Assembly: GCF_001704415.2 (NCBI RefSeq)
Contig: NC_030814.1
Location: 71,479,121 to 71,543,120 of the forward strand
Source of the DNA: Capra hircus
Taxonomy: Eukaryota; Chordata; Mammalia; Artiodactyla; Bovidae
Length of the DNA: 64,000 nucleotides
Direction: 5' to 3'
Both the position numbers and the translations under genes were made by a program. The notes under the pieces are model-generated. The model worked only from the letters and a program-made list of their open reading frames with translations, ran no database searches and was not told the origin of the DNA. Below, piece after piece: positions 12,118 through 32,685 of the stretch; the stretch's first letter is position 1; each line of letters starts with the position of its first letter.

Positions 12118-13545
12118 GCTATAGGCTGAATGTTTGTGTTGCCCTCCTCCAAAATTCGTGTATTGAAGTCCTAACCCCCAATGTGATGTTACTAGGAGAT
12201 GGTGGCCTTTGGGAGGTGATTAGGTCACGAGAGTGGAACCCTGAATAATGGGATTAGTGCCCATATAAAAGAGGGCCCAGAGAGCTCCCTTGTCCCTCTG
12301 ACACGTGAGGGCACAGCCAGAAGATAACAACCTATGACCCAGGAAGAGGACCCTCACCAGACAACAAATCTGCTGGCACCTTGATCTTTCCAGCCTCTAG
12401 AACCGTGAGAAATAAATGTTTGTTGGCTAAGCTTTACTACATACTAAAGCTTTTGACTGCATGGATCACAGCAAACTGTGAAAAATTCTTAAGAGATGGT
12501 AATGCCAGACCACATCACCTGTCTCCTGAGAAACCTGTATGCAGGTCAAGAAGCAAGTTAGAACTGGACATGGAACAATGGACTGGTTCAAAATTGGGAA
12601 AGGAGTACGTCAAGACTGTATATTGTCACTCTGCTTATTAAACTTGTATGCAGAGTACATCATGTGAAATGTCAGGCTGGATGAATCTCAAGCTGGAATC
12701 AAGCTTGCCAAGAGAAATATCAACAACCTCAGATATGCAGATGATACCACCCTAATGGCAGAAAGTGAAGAGGAACTAAAGAGCCTCTTGATGAAAGTGA
12801 GAGGAGAGTGAAAACCCGGCTTAAAACTCAACATTCAAAAAACGAAGATCCCATCACTTTATGTCAAATAGATGAGGAAACAATGGAAACAGTGACAGAC
12901 TTTATTTTCTTGGGCTCCAAAATCACTGCAAATGGTGACTGCCGCCATGAAATTAAAAGACTCTTGCTCCTTGGAAGAAAAGCCATGAGAAACCTAGACA
13001 GCGTATTAAAAATCAGAGACATCACTGCCAAGAAAGGTCTGTCTAGTCAAAGCTATTTTTTTTTCCCAGTAGTGATGTATGGATGTGAGAGTTGGACCAT
13101 AAAGAAGGCTGAGTGCTGAAGAATTGATGCTTTTGAACTCTGGTGCTGGAGAAGATTCTTGAGAGTCCCTTGGACAGCAAGGAGATCAAACCAGTCAATC
13201 CTAAAGGACATCAACCCTGTATATTCACTGGAAGGACTCATGCTGAAGCTGAAGCTCCGATACTTTGGCCACCTGATGGGAAGAGCCGACTGATTGGAAA
13301 AGACCCTGATGCCGAAAAAGATTGAGGGCAGGAGGAGAAGAGGGTGAGAGAGGATGAGATGGTTGGATGGCATCACTGACTCAATGAACATGAGTTTGAA
13401 CAAACTCCAGGAAACAGTAAAGGACAGAGAAGCCCAGTGCGCTGCAGTCCATGGGGTCACAAGAAATGAGACAGGACTTAGCGACTGAACAACAAAAAAT
13501 TTATGATCTTTTTGTTATCACAGCCCAAATAGACTGAGATATTAA
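12118..13545 (+). mobile_element. MLT1-like MaLR LTR, split by a BovB
   Basis: 12118-12425 carries the MaLR landmarks CTAACCCCCAATGTGATG, GCCTTTGGGAGGTGATTAGG and CCTCTAGAACCGTGAGAAAT. The LTR end (TTGTTATCACAGCCCAAATAGACTGAG) appears at about 13513-13540, after the BovB, so the two pieces were one element. Confidence 0.65.
12438..13497 (+). mobile_element. BovB LINE 3' half inserted in the LTR
   Basis: Sense BovB from the late reverse-transcriptase region to the 3' end. It encodes fragments such as FLGSKITANGDCRHEIKRLL, with several stops. It ends at GACTGAACAACAAAAAA. Confidence 0.9.
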
Positions 13546-13574
13546 ATTACAGAAAGAAATTTGGATTTCAAGTT

Positions 13575-13720
13575 TCTTATCTTTTAATATATTATTTAAT
13601 CATTCAACAACTCTGGCCAAACTGAAGTTCAGAGACATTGTGACTCAAATAAGATGATACACAGCAAGTAAGTGGGGGAAGTTCAGGTCGCAGTCCAAGT
13701 CTGTCTGACTCTGAAATGTG
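13575..13720 (-). repeat. MIR fragment
   Basis: Short antisense MIR core with AACTGAAGTTCAGAGACATTG, then the ACAGCAAGTAAGTGGG and CAGTCCAAGTCTGTCTGACTC blocks. Confidence 0.55.
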
Positions 13721-14385
13721 TGCTCTTTCTAGATAACGCTGCCTCTTTGAAGGAGGAGAAGCCAGTGTGTCAGTCTAGATCCTTGGACAAGTGGACACAA
13801 AGAGATGATTAGCTGCACAATTATTTTATTGGGGAAAATGCCTGAAATAGGGAGGGAGCCAGAAGAGGTAGGGAGAGTTGTCATATTTCCATGGAAGTCT
13901 GACCACAAATGAGAGGGAGAGAGATGTTTGGGTGCCAAAAAAGGAGTCCTTTCTGAGTGGAGAACTAGAACAACCCACAGGAGGTGTGCACTCAGTAAAG
14001 CATATGATGGATTTTAACTGGCAGCTGGGGCCCTCAGCCAGTTCAGGACTCTGATAGTAGGAGTTTGAGCAAAGTGCAATTTCATGGCTGCCAGAATCAA
14101 AAATGCAGAGAAACTTTGTATTTCCTTTCAGGTCTGCTCAAGGAAGAGAGATTGCTGATGAGTAGAGTGAGGTCCAATGAGGTGGACAAGGCACCTTGCC
14201 TTACTAGATCCACCAGTTCCCCGGCAGAGCTGGTAGCTCAGGAATCCCAAACTAACAGTTAATTTTATGGGTTGACCTGATCTAGGCCATAGGCAGCCAG
14301 GACCTTCTGGTCAAACATCATTCTGGGTGTGTTTGAGAGTGTGTTTTTAGATGAGATTAATATTTATATTGGTAGACTGATAAAG

Positions 14386-14634
14386 CGGGAGAAGGAAATG
14401 GCAACCTGGAGAATTCTTGCCTGGAGAGTCCCATGGACAGGAGAGCCTGGTGGGCTGCTGTCCATAGGGTCACACAGAGTCGGACACGACTGAAGTGACT
14501 CAGCATGCATGCATGCATTGGAGAAGGAAATGGCAACCCACTCCAGTATTCTTGCCTGGAGAATCCCAGGGAAAGGGAAGCCTGGTGGGCTGCCATCTAT
14601 GGGGTCGCACAGAGTCGGACACGACTGAAGTGAC

Positions 14635-14635
<1 letters not shown>
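14386..14635 (+). repeat. BOV-A2 dimeric SINE
   Basis: Two sense units joined by a GCATGCATGCATGCATT linker, the first with a short internal deletion. Its 3' end passes directly into a CAG microsatellite. Confidence 0.92.

Positions 14636-14671
<36 letters not shown>
14636..14671 (+). repeat. (CAG)12 microsatellite at a SINE tail
   Basis: Twelve perfect CAG units grown from the AGCAGCAGC tail of the BOV-A2. On the minus strand it gives a run of alanines in an incidental frame. Confidence 0.97.
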
Positions 14672-14672
<1 letters not shown>

Positions 14673-15880
14673 CTGATCAAGCAGATTGCGCTCCCTAATA
14701 TGGGTGAGCCGCATCCAATCAGTTGAAGGCCTGAATCTAACAGAAAGTTCTCCTCCTAGTAAGGGAGAATTCCTCTTGCTTGGCTGCTTTTGAATTGGGA
14801 CACCTGTTTTTTCCTGCCTGCAGACTTGAACTGAAACACTGGCTCTTCCTGTGTCTTGAGCCTGCCAGCCTTTGGACTGGAACTCCAACACTGGCTCGCT
14901 GGTTCTCAGGCCTTTGAACTCAGAATGAAATAAAAGCATCAGCTCTCCTGGGTCTCCAGCTTGATGACTCACCCTTCTGATCTTTGGACTTGCCTGCCTC
15001 CAGAATTACATGAGTCAATTTCACATATATATAAATAATATATCTCCTACTAATTCTGTTTTTCTGGTTTAACCCAGACATTACACCTGGTTATTACACC
15101 TGATATACTCAATGTCAGGGCTGACCACAGTATCTCATATGGTTCCTTCTCCTCTTCTGCCATCAAACTCCACTATGCATTTGGATTGCATGCTGGATGG
15201 AGAGTTTCCCAGAAGAGCATGGGAAGGTGAGAAGAACCAGTTCAATCCAGGGCTAAGCCTCCAACCTAATTCTGGGTGCAAAGGAGACCTACTCTCTCAC
15301 AGCCATGGCCTGAGGTGATGGGACTTGCAACGTGGCCTCAAGGAGTCCCTGCAGCTGGCAATTGGCTTGCTAGTGAAAGTAACAAACCCAATACTTAAGA
15401 ACAGACCCACCATCTCATCTTTATGGTTTGTGGATTCTGGGGGATTCTGCCATCTCAAACTTGCCTGGCTGCTCTTCCTAAAGAGTCCTTAACCTCCGAG
15501 GGAACTGGTACTGGCCCTGCTCCAGACCCAAAGTAACAAGATTTCTTCTCAAAGTGGAGTAGTCCTGTCCTGTAGCCCGTGGATGCTCTGTCAGTGTCCA
15601 CAGGGCAGCCATTTCTGCTGGCCCCCAGTACTCCTTGCTTTGTGTCTTGTCTGAAGCTTCTGGGCTCTCCTGCTACAGCTTCTTCCTAGAAGCCTCCTGT
15701 GCTTTGTCCTGAAATTCTGGAACCCAACATCACCCAAGTGAGTAATCCAATTAGACAGTCTCGCTTAAATGGGGGAAAAATGATAGTCTCTCTTTTTTGA
15801 CTTAGCCGCTGTCCCTTCTACCCTCAGGCCAGGGAAGACCCCTCTGATCTGGAAGTACCTGCACTGAGGAAGCCCAGCAT
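14672..15880. other. Intergenic stretch, possible old LTR-like repeat at 14765-15105
   Basis: The part near 14960-15090 (TCTGATCTTTGGACTTGCC to TTAACCCAGACATTACACC) resembles the end of a common mammalian interspersed repeat that I cannot name securely. The rest shows no gene. Confidence 0.3.
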
Positions 15881-15883
15881 CCA

Positions 15884-16486
15884 TACAGGACCACTGGAAA
15901 AACCATAGCTTTGACTAGACGGACCTTTGTTGGCAAAGTGATGTCTCTGATTTTTAATACACTGTCTAGGTTTCTCACGGCTTTTCTTCCAAGGAGCAAG
16001 CGTCTTTTAATTTCATGGCTGCAGTCACCATTTGCAGTGATTTTGGAGCCCAAGAAAATAAAGTCTGTCACTGTTTCCATTGTTTCCTCATCTATTTGAC
16101 ATGAAGTGATGGGATCTTCGTTTTTTGAATGTTGAGTTTTAAGCCAGCTTTTTCACTCTCCTCTTTCACTTTCATCAAGAGGCTCTTTTGTTCCTCTTCA
16201 CTTTCTGCCATTAGGGTGGCATCATCTGGATATCTGAGGTCGTTATTTCTCTTGGCAAGCTTGATTCCAGCTTAGGATTCATCCAGCCTGGCATTTCACA
16301 TGATGTACTCTGCATATAAATTAAATAAGCAGGGTGACAATATACAGCCTTGACGTACTCCTTTCCCAACTTTTAACCAGTCCATTGTCCCATGTCCAGT
16401 TCTAACTGTTGCTATTTGTCCTGCAAACAGGTTTCTCAGGAGACAGGTAAGCTGGTCTGGTATTCCCATCTCTTATAGAACTTGAA
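15884..16486 (-). mobile_element. BovB LINE internal fragment
   Basis: Antisense BovB spanning the late reverse-transcriptase region, lacking the 3' end. The METVTDFIFLGSKITANGDC segment is readable at 16020-16080. Confidence 0.88.
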
Positions 16487-16839
16487 GCTGGATAATTATT
16501 TGTTGGGGGTGGGGTTGTCTTGTAGGATGTTGGACGTTGATGGCCTCTTACCAACTACATGCTATCATCTCAGTTGTGACAACCAAAAATGTCTTTAGAT
16601 ACTGCCAAACATCTCCTGCTGCAACCTGAAGCCTCTCTGTTTGAACTCTAGACTCACAGGAGAACCTGGGCTGGAACTGAGGACTAGACAGGCAAGTAGA
16701 AGAAACCAGGAGGAGGAAAGCATGTGCCTTTGAAACTACCCCTTTCTCAACCTCCATGAACCAGGGCTACTTAGACTTCAGCTTTTCAAAAGCTGCCTCC
16801 TCTTGGCTCCCCCCACATAGCTTTGTTTCCTCTTTTTTG

Positions 16840-17000
16840 AAAAATACTATTTTAAAGAACATTTTTAGATTTACAGAAAAATTGCAGATATTATTGTGTG
16901 CCCATCTACCTGCACCTATTATCAACAACTTCAATTGGTATGGTACCTTTATTACACAGCAATTACTGAACCAATACTAATACATTTTTTTAACTAAAAC
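16840..17000. repeat. Possible old LINE fragment
   Basis: TTTTAGATTTACAGAAAAATTG followed by ATTATCAACAACTTCAATTGG. A similar stretch lies at 11990-12100, so this is a dispersed repeat. I think of L1M or HAL1 but cannot decide. Confidence 0.35.
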
Positions 17001-17269
17001 AGTATTTTATTCAGATTTTTGTTTTTACCTAATGTCCTCTTTCTGCTCCAAGAGCTCACTGAAGATGCCATATTACATTTACTGTTATGTCTCTTAGGCT
17101 CCCTTTGGTTGTGACAATTTCTCCAACTTTTCTTGTATTTGATGATCTCAACAAATTTGAGAAGCACTGGTCAGGTGTTTTCTAAGATACAATCTATTGG
17201 AATTTGTTATTTTTAAAACTTTTAAGAAAAACGTACCAGCTGTGTGTTGGCTACCTCTCTCTTCCTTCC

Positions 17270-17545
17270 TTTTTACTTGGCTGTGCTGCCTTCGCTGCTT
17301 TGTGTGGGCTTGCTCTAGCTGCGGCCAGCGCAGGCCTACTCTCTAGTTGTGGTCTGTGGGCTTCTCATTGCGGTGGCCTCTCTTGTTGCAGAGCGCAGGT
17401 TTTAGAGCGTTTGGGTGTCAGCAATTGTGCCACATGGACCTAGTTGCTCTGTGGCACGTGGAATCTTACTGGCCCAGGGATCAAACCTGTGTGCCCTGCA
17501 CGGCAGGCAGATTTCCAACTATTAGATCACCAGGGAAGTCCTGCT
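17270..17545 (-). repeat. CHR-2 type SINE
   Basis: Antisense long CHR element with CTAGTTGTGG, TTCTCATTGCGGTGGCCTCT and CCAGGGATCAAACCTGTG, ending ATCACCAGGGAAGTCC. Characteristic of cetartiodactyls. Confidence 0.8.
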
Positions 17546-18064
17546 GACTTTCTTAAGACTAGACTCGGATTACGATATGGGGAAGGAAGGCCACTGACAT
17601 AAAGTATCATTTTCATTACAACATATCAAGGGTGATACGATCAAGATCACTTATTACTGTCGGTGGTGTCCTTGATCACCTGGCTGGGGTAGTGTTTGTT
17701 ATATTTTTCCATTCTAGAGTTACTCTCCCCCAACACACACGTTTCCACACTGTACTCTCTGGAAGGAAGTCACTATCAGCAGTCCACAGCTTAAACAACG
17801 GGTAGTCATGCTCCCTTTCCTTAAGGGCAGAGCATCTGCGTAAATTATGTGGAATAATTCTGCATAAGATGCTTCTCTCTCCCCATTTATCAGCGTATTT
17901 ATTCTATACATTGGGTCGTAACCCCATATTCCTGTTTTTGCTACAGTTGTCCCAGTTTTGGCCACTGAGAGCCCTTTAAGTTGGCTCCTGTGTTCCTTTG
18001 ACAATACTCTGAATTTTTTTAAAAAAATTTTATTTTAGAATTTTTATCAATATTGCTTCTGTTT

Positions 18065-18185
18065 TATGTTTTGTTTCTTTGGCCATGAGGCATGTGGGTT
18101 CTTCGCTCCCTGACGAGGGATTGAACCTGCACCCCCTCCATTGGAAGATGAAATCTTAACCAATGGATCACCAGGGAAGCAACCA
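18065..18185 (-). repeat. CHR-type SINE fragment
   Basis: Antisense remnant with GAGGGATTGAACCTGCACCC and CCAATGGATCACCAGGGAAG. Confidence 0.65.
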
Positions 18186-18639
18186 CTCACCCCCAACAAT
18201 TTAAAAAAAAAAACATTTCCTTACTTTCTGAAACTACTCCAGGCTCATCTTGTAGGTTTTCCACCCTAGCCTTTGACTCAACCATTTATCCCAGCAGTCA
18301 TGGTTCCTGTCACTGGAGAATGAAACCATGATGTGAGCACTAGTGTGCTCATTGCTCCTGGAGTGCCATTGCTTCCAGGTCCTCTTAGCTGACAGAACAA
18401 GGAAATATACATGTGTGATACCTGTGTATACACACATCTATAAATGTTTCTATGTATAATTAAGTTTAATGCAAATTCATGCTGATTTATTCAACTTTAA
18501 TCCATCAACACATGAATCATTCTAGCATTCTGCTCTTTGCTAAAAAAAACTCCTATAGTAAGAAAACTGGCTCCCACCATCCATTCACTTGATTCTTCAA
18601 TCCTAATATGCAGAATTGTTATTACATACCCCAAACCCC

Positions 18640-18850
18640 CAAGGCTTCTCAGGTGGCACTAGTGGTAAAGAACCCACCTGACAATGGAGGAGACGTAAGA
18701 GACACAGGTTTGATCCCTGAGTTGGGAAGATTCCCTGGAGGAAGGCATGGCAACCCGCTCCCCAGTATTCTTGCCTGAAGAATCCCATGGATGGAGGAGC
18801 CTGGTGGGCTACAGTCCATAGGACCACAGAGTCAAGACATGACTGAAGCA
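18640..18850 (+). repeat. Bov-tA SINE
   Basis: Sense Bov-tA from GGCTTCTCAGGTGGCACTAG to the CATGACTGAAGCAAATTAGC tail, which served as target for the next insertion. Confidence 0.88.
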
Positions 18851-18863
18851 AATTAGCAAGCAT

Positions 18864-18989
18864 GAAAGTGAAGTCGCTCAGTCGTGTCCGACCTTTTGCG
18901 ACCCCGTGGGCAGTAGCCTGCACCAGGCTCCTCCGTCCATGGGATTTTCTAGGCAAGAGTACTGGAGTGGGTTGCCATTTCCTTCTCCA
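18864..18989 (-). repeat. BOV-A2 monomer in the tail of a Bov-tA
   Basis: Antisense unit flanked by the duplication AATTAGCAAGCAT (18851-18863 and 18990-19002). Confidence 0.92.
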
Positions 18990-19224
18990 AATTAGCAAGC
19001 ATACCATATCCCTATGGGAAACTCCTAGAGGATCCTGCACACACGCACTTTTTTGACTGCAGTCTTACAGATTGCGTACTTCCCAGTGTTACTTAGGTCA
19101 GCACCTTCTCCCACATCCTCTTCAGTGAGGCTGTTTTGTAATGTAAGGCAGCTAGATTTTCTTGCCACAGTGTGCATTCCTTCCTGTGACCCTCTTACCT
19201 CCTAAATTTCTTTAAAATTTGCAT

Positions 19225-19355
19225 ACATTAAGGCTCACTTTTTGATTGCGCCACAAAAGGGCTTGTAGGATCTTAGTTCCCTAATCGGAGATCATATCTA
19301 TGCCCCATGAAGTAGACGCCCAGAGTCCTAATCACTGGACCAAAAGGGAATTCTC
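19225..19355 (-). repeat. CHR-type SINE fragment, degraded
   Basis: Antisense remnant with GGATCTTAGTTCCCTAATCGG and CCTAATCACTGGACC. Confidence 0.55.
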
Positions 19356-19364
19356 TACATACCT

Positions 19365-20160
19365 TTTCTAGACTGGTTTCTTTCACTCAGCCACATTTAT
19401 GGTCCTCCATGTCTTTTTGTGACTTGGTAGCTCATTTCTTTTTAGTGCTGCATAGTACTCCATTGTATAAATGTGCCACTAGTTTTTTTATCCATTCACA
19501 TATTGATGGAAATCTTGGTCACTTCTTGTACTTAAGTGACTACAAATAAATCTGCCATAAAACATTCACATGTAGGTTTTTGTGAGGACACAAATTTTCA
19601 GTCAGTTGGGAAAGTACCTAGCAGTGAGCTCACTGATATGGTAAGATTATGCTCAGCTTTGTATGAAACTACCATACCATCTTCCAAAATGAGTTTATCA
19701 TTTGCATTCTCACCTGCGACAGTGAGTGTTTCCCATTGCTCCACATCCTCACCAGCATTTGATAGTTTTTTGGGTTTCAGGCATTCTAACAGGTATGTAT
19801 TAGTGTCTCATTGTTGTTTTAAATTTGCAATTCCCTAATGAACGACAAATTATGTTGAGCATCTTTTCATATGCTTATTTTCCATTTGCATATCTTTGTT
19901 GATGAAGTGTCTGTTCAGATCTTTTGCCTGTTTTTTACTTGGGTTTTTCTTATCTTACTGTTGAATTTTAAAACTCATTGTATATTTTGGGTACAAGTCC
20001 TTTATCAGGCATGCTTTACAAATTTTTCTAGTTTATGGCTTGTCTTTTCATTCTCTTAACAGTTACTTTCACAGAGCAGAAGTTTTAAGTTTTAATAAAA
20101 GTCTAACATCAACTATTTCTTTCATGGATCATATTTTTGGTATCTAAAAATTCACTGCCA
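19365..20160 (-). mobile_element. L1M LINE 3' region
   Basis: Antisense L1M with TTTCACTCAGCCACATTTATG, TAGTACTCCATTGTATAAATG and CCACATCCTCACCAGCATTTG in the usual order. No coding potential remains. Confidence 0.75.
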
Positions 20161-20204
20161 AACCAAAATTACCTAGATTTTCTCCAGTTTTTTTCCTGCT
20201 CAGA

Positions 20205-20425
20205 AGACAGGTTCCAGGGATCCAAATCCCAAGCTCCACTACTTACCAGCCTTGTGACCCTGGGCAAGTTTCTTACCTCTCTGTGCTCCATCATCCTCAT
20301 CTACAAAACAGGCTAATAAAACAGGGCCCAGCTCCTAGATGAAGACCTACATGAAATAACTCAGGGTACTAAATTTTGTACGTGAGAATGCTCAAGTGCC
20401 GGCTGTCATCACAGAATCACAGGCA
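20205..20425 (+). repeat. MIR SINE
   Basis: Sense MIR with CACTACTTACCAGCCTTGTG, then GACCCTGGGCAAGTTTCTTAC and a CTCATCTACAAAACAGG block. Confidence 0.75.
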
Positions 20426-22290
20426 AAGCACGTGCCAGGTGCTCCTATATCCTGGGTTCACATCAGTCACATACTGACCAGCAAGGCTGGGGCGCCTGTT
20501 CCACTCGAGAGGAGCTGCCAAGGTGCTGAGGCGGCAGAAGAGCTCTCTGCTTCTTCATTACTGACCACCTCTTAGCCTTCTCCTGCTCTCCCAGAAAGGT
20601 TTAGGGGAGTCCCGAGATGGGGAGTGAGGGTGGGCTGAAGATTACAGCTGCATCAGGCCTGGCCTGGGGTGCCTTCTGCTGTCTGGATCATGGAGGTGGT
20701 AGTGGTGGTCGTGAGAGCGTGGGAGTGCAGGGTTAGAGATGCACCCAGCCCAGGCTGAGCTGGCTGATCCTGCTTTTCTCCTGCTCATCCCACCTCCCAG
20801 GGCAGGTGGAAAGGAACGAGTCCCCCATCTTTTTCGTCTTATCTGCCAGGTGGGTATAGAGCTGGGGGCAGTCATACCTACTCCAACTCCCAAAGTCTTC
20901 GTGACTTAAGTCCAAGATAACAGAGTCAGGGCTGTCCAGGAGACCAGCATACAGAAAGTGCACCATTCCCCTCCCCTGGGCCTCAAGTCAAGGAAGCCCC
21001 TTTACTACCCTTGCACTGTCATCAAGATTTGTTTGCCCTTCACTGCAGTAAGTAAAGCTGAATTGCTGGGTGAGGCCAATTTAGAATCCCAAGGACCCTC
21101 TCTTCTAAGTCTCACCAGTTACATGGAGCCTGAAGTTCTTCACTCCCTCCACTCCTCTTTGCTGAGATCTCTTGGTTTATGCTCAGGTTCTAAGTGCACA
21201 ACCCACACAACTGCACAAAATAACCTGAAGACCACCGATGGAGGGGGAGCCTTTTGGAGTAGAGATGCTCAATCTACCCTCCTGTATCTGGGGACCTCAA
21301 TCTTTCCTCTGGCACTTCAGGTGTCCTGTTTATTGTTAAACAAACTAACCTTAACTGGTCCCAGTCTCTTCCAACTTCTGCCCCAAATCTTCTGCAGTCA
21401 AATGCCTTGAAGGAGTCATTTACCTTTCAGGGTCCCTCATTTCCCTCTCTCATTGGCCCTGGGCTTCCCTCCAGATGGTTCCACCATCTCCCTTGGCTCC
21501 CCACCCTCCCTCTCTGTTGCTTTCGATGACCATCAGTAATCTCTCCTCACACTGTGGGAACACTCCAGGGATTCTACTTCTCATCTTCCTCCCACCTCAG
21601 GAACACGGTCTTCCCTTCCCAAGCGATGACTGAATGAGTCTCCACAATCTAGCCCGACTACCCTCACTCCAGTCTTGTGATCTACTTCCGTCCATTTTAG
21701 TGAGACGGGATGAAGCACCCCTTGGGCTGAGGGAGGGAACAGGGACCTTGTATCTTGGGCTTCTCTCCCACCTGAGCTTCCCCTGGCCTCATCATCCCCA
21801 GCCCTGCCCCAACTCCTTGCCAGCTTTTAACAAAGAAAAATGTCTTCTTTTGCCCCATTCCCTTCCCCCTCAGCCACAGGTTTGGCCTGCCATACTTTTT
21901 AAAAGTTTGAATTAGCTGCCATCATTTAAAAATTAACCAATTAAAAAAATTAACCAATTTCATTCAAGAATCCAGAATTCTAGTTTCTTTTGAAAACTCA
22001 GAAGATCTGGCAACACTAGGCCCACATTCCTGCACGGTGACAGCCAGCCAGAGCTGGTCTCAGCTGCTCCCTTTGTAGGGCTTGCACACTGGTCTCTGCA
22101 GTTTTAACCCTCCTGATGGCCCTGGCCACCCACATCAGTGGCCTGGCTTCTAAACTGTATCTCTGCACGAGGCAGTCCAAAGGGAGGAACTTGCAGATCT
22201 CAGCACACAATGGAGGGGAGGGCGGGGCAAGGCAAGCAGTAAGGCAGGGTGGAGAGCCCCAGTTGGGAGCCATGTTCCAGCCTCTCTCCA
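20426..22290. other. Intergenic region downstream of B4GALT7, nothing recognised
   Basis: GC-moderate sequence with frames up to about 150 codons on either strand. I find no recognisable domain, exon pair or RNA. A short pyrimidine-rich stretch lies at 21760-21880. Confidence 0.45.
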
Positions 22291-22296
22291 TCACTG

Positions 22297-22302
22297 TTTA
22301 TT
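22297..22302 (-). terminator. B4GALT7: Candidate B4GALT7 poly(A) signal
   Basis: An AATAAA on the minus strand about 210 bases beyond the B4GALT7 stop codon, which would give a short 3' UTR. It is the nearest canonical hexamer I found, but its use is not proven by sequence alone. Confidence 0.55.
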
Positions 22303-22508
22303 GCTGGTAGCATCCCAGGCACCCTGTGTGTGTCCTGTCCTGGCTCAAACCTGCCTTTGGGAGCCAGGCTGCTGCAAACATGTGGCTGGTTGGCCACTGC
22401 TTCAGGCCACTCCATGTCCTACTGGAGCTGGGCCTGGGCCAAGGCTTTGTCCTGGGCGTGAGTAGCAGTGTGGCCTGTAGGCACAAGCTCCCTTACTGTC
22501 CAGCCAAT

Positions 22509-30655
<8,147 letters not shown>

Positions 30656-31189
30656 CGTTCGGGGAGGCGGCGGCACATGGGTACAGAGCTACCAAGCCGG
30701 GCCAGCCCGGCCTCCCTGGCCTACGCGGCGCCTCCGCCTCCCGCCCCGCCTAAGCCCGTCCGCCCCGCCCCTTGGTCCGTTGGGTCCGTTGCTCCGTCTA
30801 CGCCGTCTGCTCCCCGAAGCTGTGGTGTCAAAGGTTCCGCGTTCGAAGGAAGACGTGAACGCGCAACCGCCTGAACTGGTAACTTCCTTCCGGGGACCGC
30901 TGGAGGTCTCAAGAGGTTGAGGCCCGGGAGAGCGCTCAAGTCAACGGGCTGGGACTGGATTTAAACTCCAGATTTCCAAACCAGCGCCCTGGGATAGTCT
31001 GCATCTTCCTCCTCTTCCCAGGGGAAGGCGGGGAGCGCGTCTGAGTAGTCCTGCCGTCACCCTAAGTTCTTACTATGCGCCAGTCATTTTCCCAAATTCT
31101 TTGTCCGCAACAAGCTTGGAGGTGGGCAGGGCCAAGCTCAAGGCTGTCTTGCGTTCAGCCTACTACCTCAAGTAGTAGTTTGGAGACTG

Positions 31190-31350
31190 GTATTAAAGAC
31201 GGCTGAATTTGAAACCTGACTCTCCTAGTTTGGTTGTGTTTCGGGGCAGTTCCTGATATATATGGTTGCTGTGAGGATTAAAGGAGAAAAGCACACACTT
31301 GGTACAGTGATGGACACAATCATCAATGCTATATAAATGACAGCTGTCAT
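31190..31350 (+). repeat. MIR SINE upstream of B4GALT7
   Basis: Sense MIR with GGTTGCTGTGAGGATTAAAGG and GCACACACTTGGTACAGTG. Confidence 0.6.
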
Positions 31351-31534
31351 CCAGGGGAGGAGTATTTCGTGGAGCTGAGTTGAGAACTGAAGAAGGGAGT
31401 AAAATTGACTTCCCATATTGGCCTTGTCAACAGTGGGAACTTAGCCCCTGCCTGGGCCAGATTTCCACCTAGGAAAAGAGAACGGGAAAGTTATTAGACT
31501 TATCTCTGTTCTTCTAGGCAAACTTTAAGGTTTC

Positions 31535-31720
31535 TAATAAATAGCTAATAACATCAGTTGAGTTCTTACTATGTGCCAGTCATTTTTCCATATTCTTTAC
31601 TACTTCTATCTCTGTCTTTATGTGTATTGTACTTATGCCCTCTTTAACGAGTGAACTATGGCACAAAGAGGTAGTTCAGAATATAAGCCCAGGTAGTTTG
31701 GTTACACAGTCTATGATCTC
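31535..31720 (-). repeat. MIR SINE upstream of B4GALT7
   Basis: Antisense MIR with GAGTTCTTACTATGTGCCAG and GGCACAAAGAGGTAGTTCAG. Confidence 0.65.
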
Positions 31721-32099
31721 AACTACTGGTTCTGAGAGGACTTCACTATGCGTAGGAAATTAATTATTCCCAGCAGCCCCCTTTCTCCCTTTAACCCAGC
31801 ATACAACCCACTGGTCCCTTCCTGCTAAGCTCTGCCAGGTCACCGTACCTTATATTAAAACCTTGACAAATCCAGCCTTGATTTAGCTGATGACAAAAGC
31901 AAGGGTGACCCCTGCAGAGACCAGTCAGGTAAGGCCAATGATGGAAACTGGGAGATGGGACTGGCCTGGAAAGCACAAGGTTACCTTAAGGGGACTCTTC
32001 AATCCAGCTAATTGTTGTCATCTCAGAATGAAGCCTCTCTAGTATTAGATCTACCTCAAGAAATCAGATTTCATGTATAAATCCAAATTAATAATTTTA

Positions 32100-32404
32100 A
32101 AACTAATTTTTTGGCTGTGGTGGGCCTTCATTGTTGCTTGACCTTTTATCTGGTTGCTATAATAAGCGGGAGCTACTCTCTAGCTGTGTTGTTCAGGTTT
32201 CTCATTGCAGTGGCCTCTCTTGTTCTGAGCACAGGCTCTAGGGCACTCGGGCTTCAGTGGTTGGGGCTCCCAGGCTCTAGAGTACAGGCTCAATAGTTGT
32301 GGCACGTGGGCTTAGTTGCTCCTTGGCAAGTGGAATCTTCCCAGATCAGGGATTGAACCCATGTTTCTTATATTGACAGGCAAATTCTTCACCACTGAGC
32401 CACA
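32100..32404 (-). repeat. CHR-2 type SINE
   Basis: Antisense CHR-2 from TTTTTTGGCTGTGGTGGGCC to GAGCCACAGGGAAGCCCC. Its 3' edge became the target of the BOV-A2 that follows. Confidence 0.82.
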
Positions 32405-32416
32405 GGGAAGCCCCTT

Positions 32417-32685
32417 GCTGGTGCTAAGTCACGTCAGTCGTGTTTGACTCTGTGTGACCCCATAGACGGCAGCCCACTAGACTCCCCCGTTCCTGGGATT
32501 CTCCAGGCAAGAACACTGGAGTGGGTTGCCATTTCCTTCTCCAATGCATGAAAGTGAAAAGTGAAAGTGAAGTCACTCAGTCGCATCCAATTCTTAGCGA
32601 TCCCATGGACTGCAGCCTACCAGACTCCTCCGTCCATGGGAGTTTTCAGGCAGGAGTACTGGAGTGGGGTGCCATTGCCTTCTCC
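32417..32685 (-). repeat. BOV-A2 SINE in the edge of CHR-2
   Basis: Antisense dimer with the duplication GGGAAGCCCCTT (32405-32416 and 32686-32697). Confidence 0.93.

Noticed and set aside
14636..14671. CAG run as a possible CRISPR or coding repeat
   Set aside because: Perfect three-base units without spacers at a SINE tail: a microsatellite.
14364..14972. A 202-codon frame with a run of alanines
   Set aside because: The alanines are the antisense of the CAG microsatellite, and the rest is BOV-A2.
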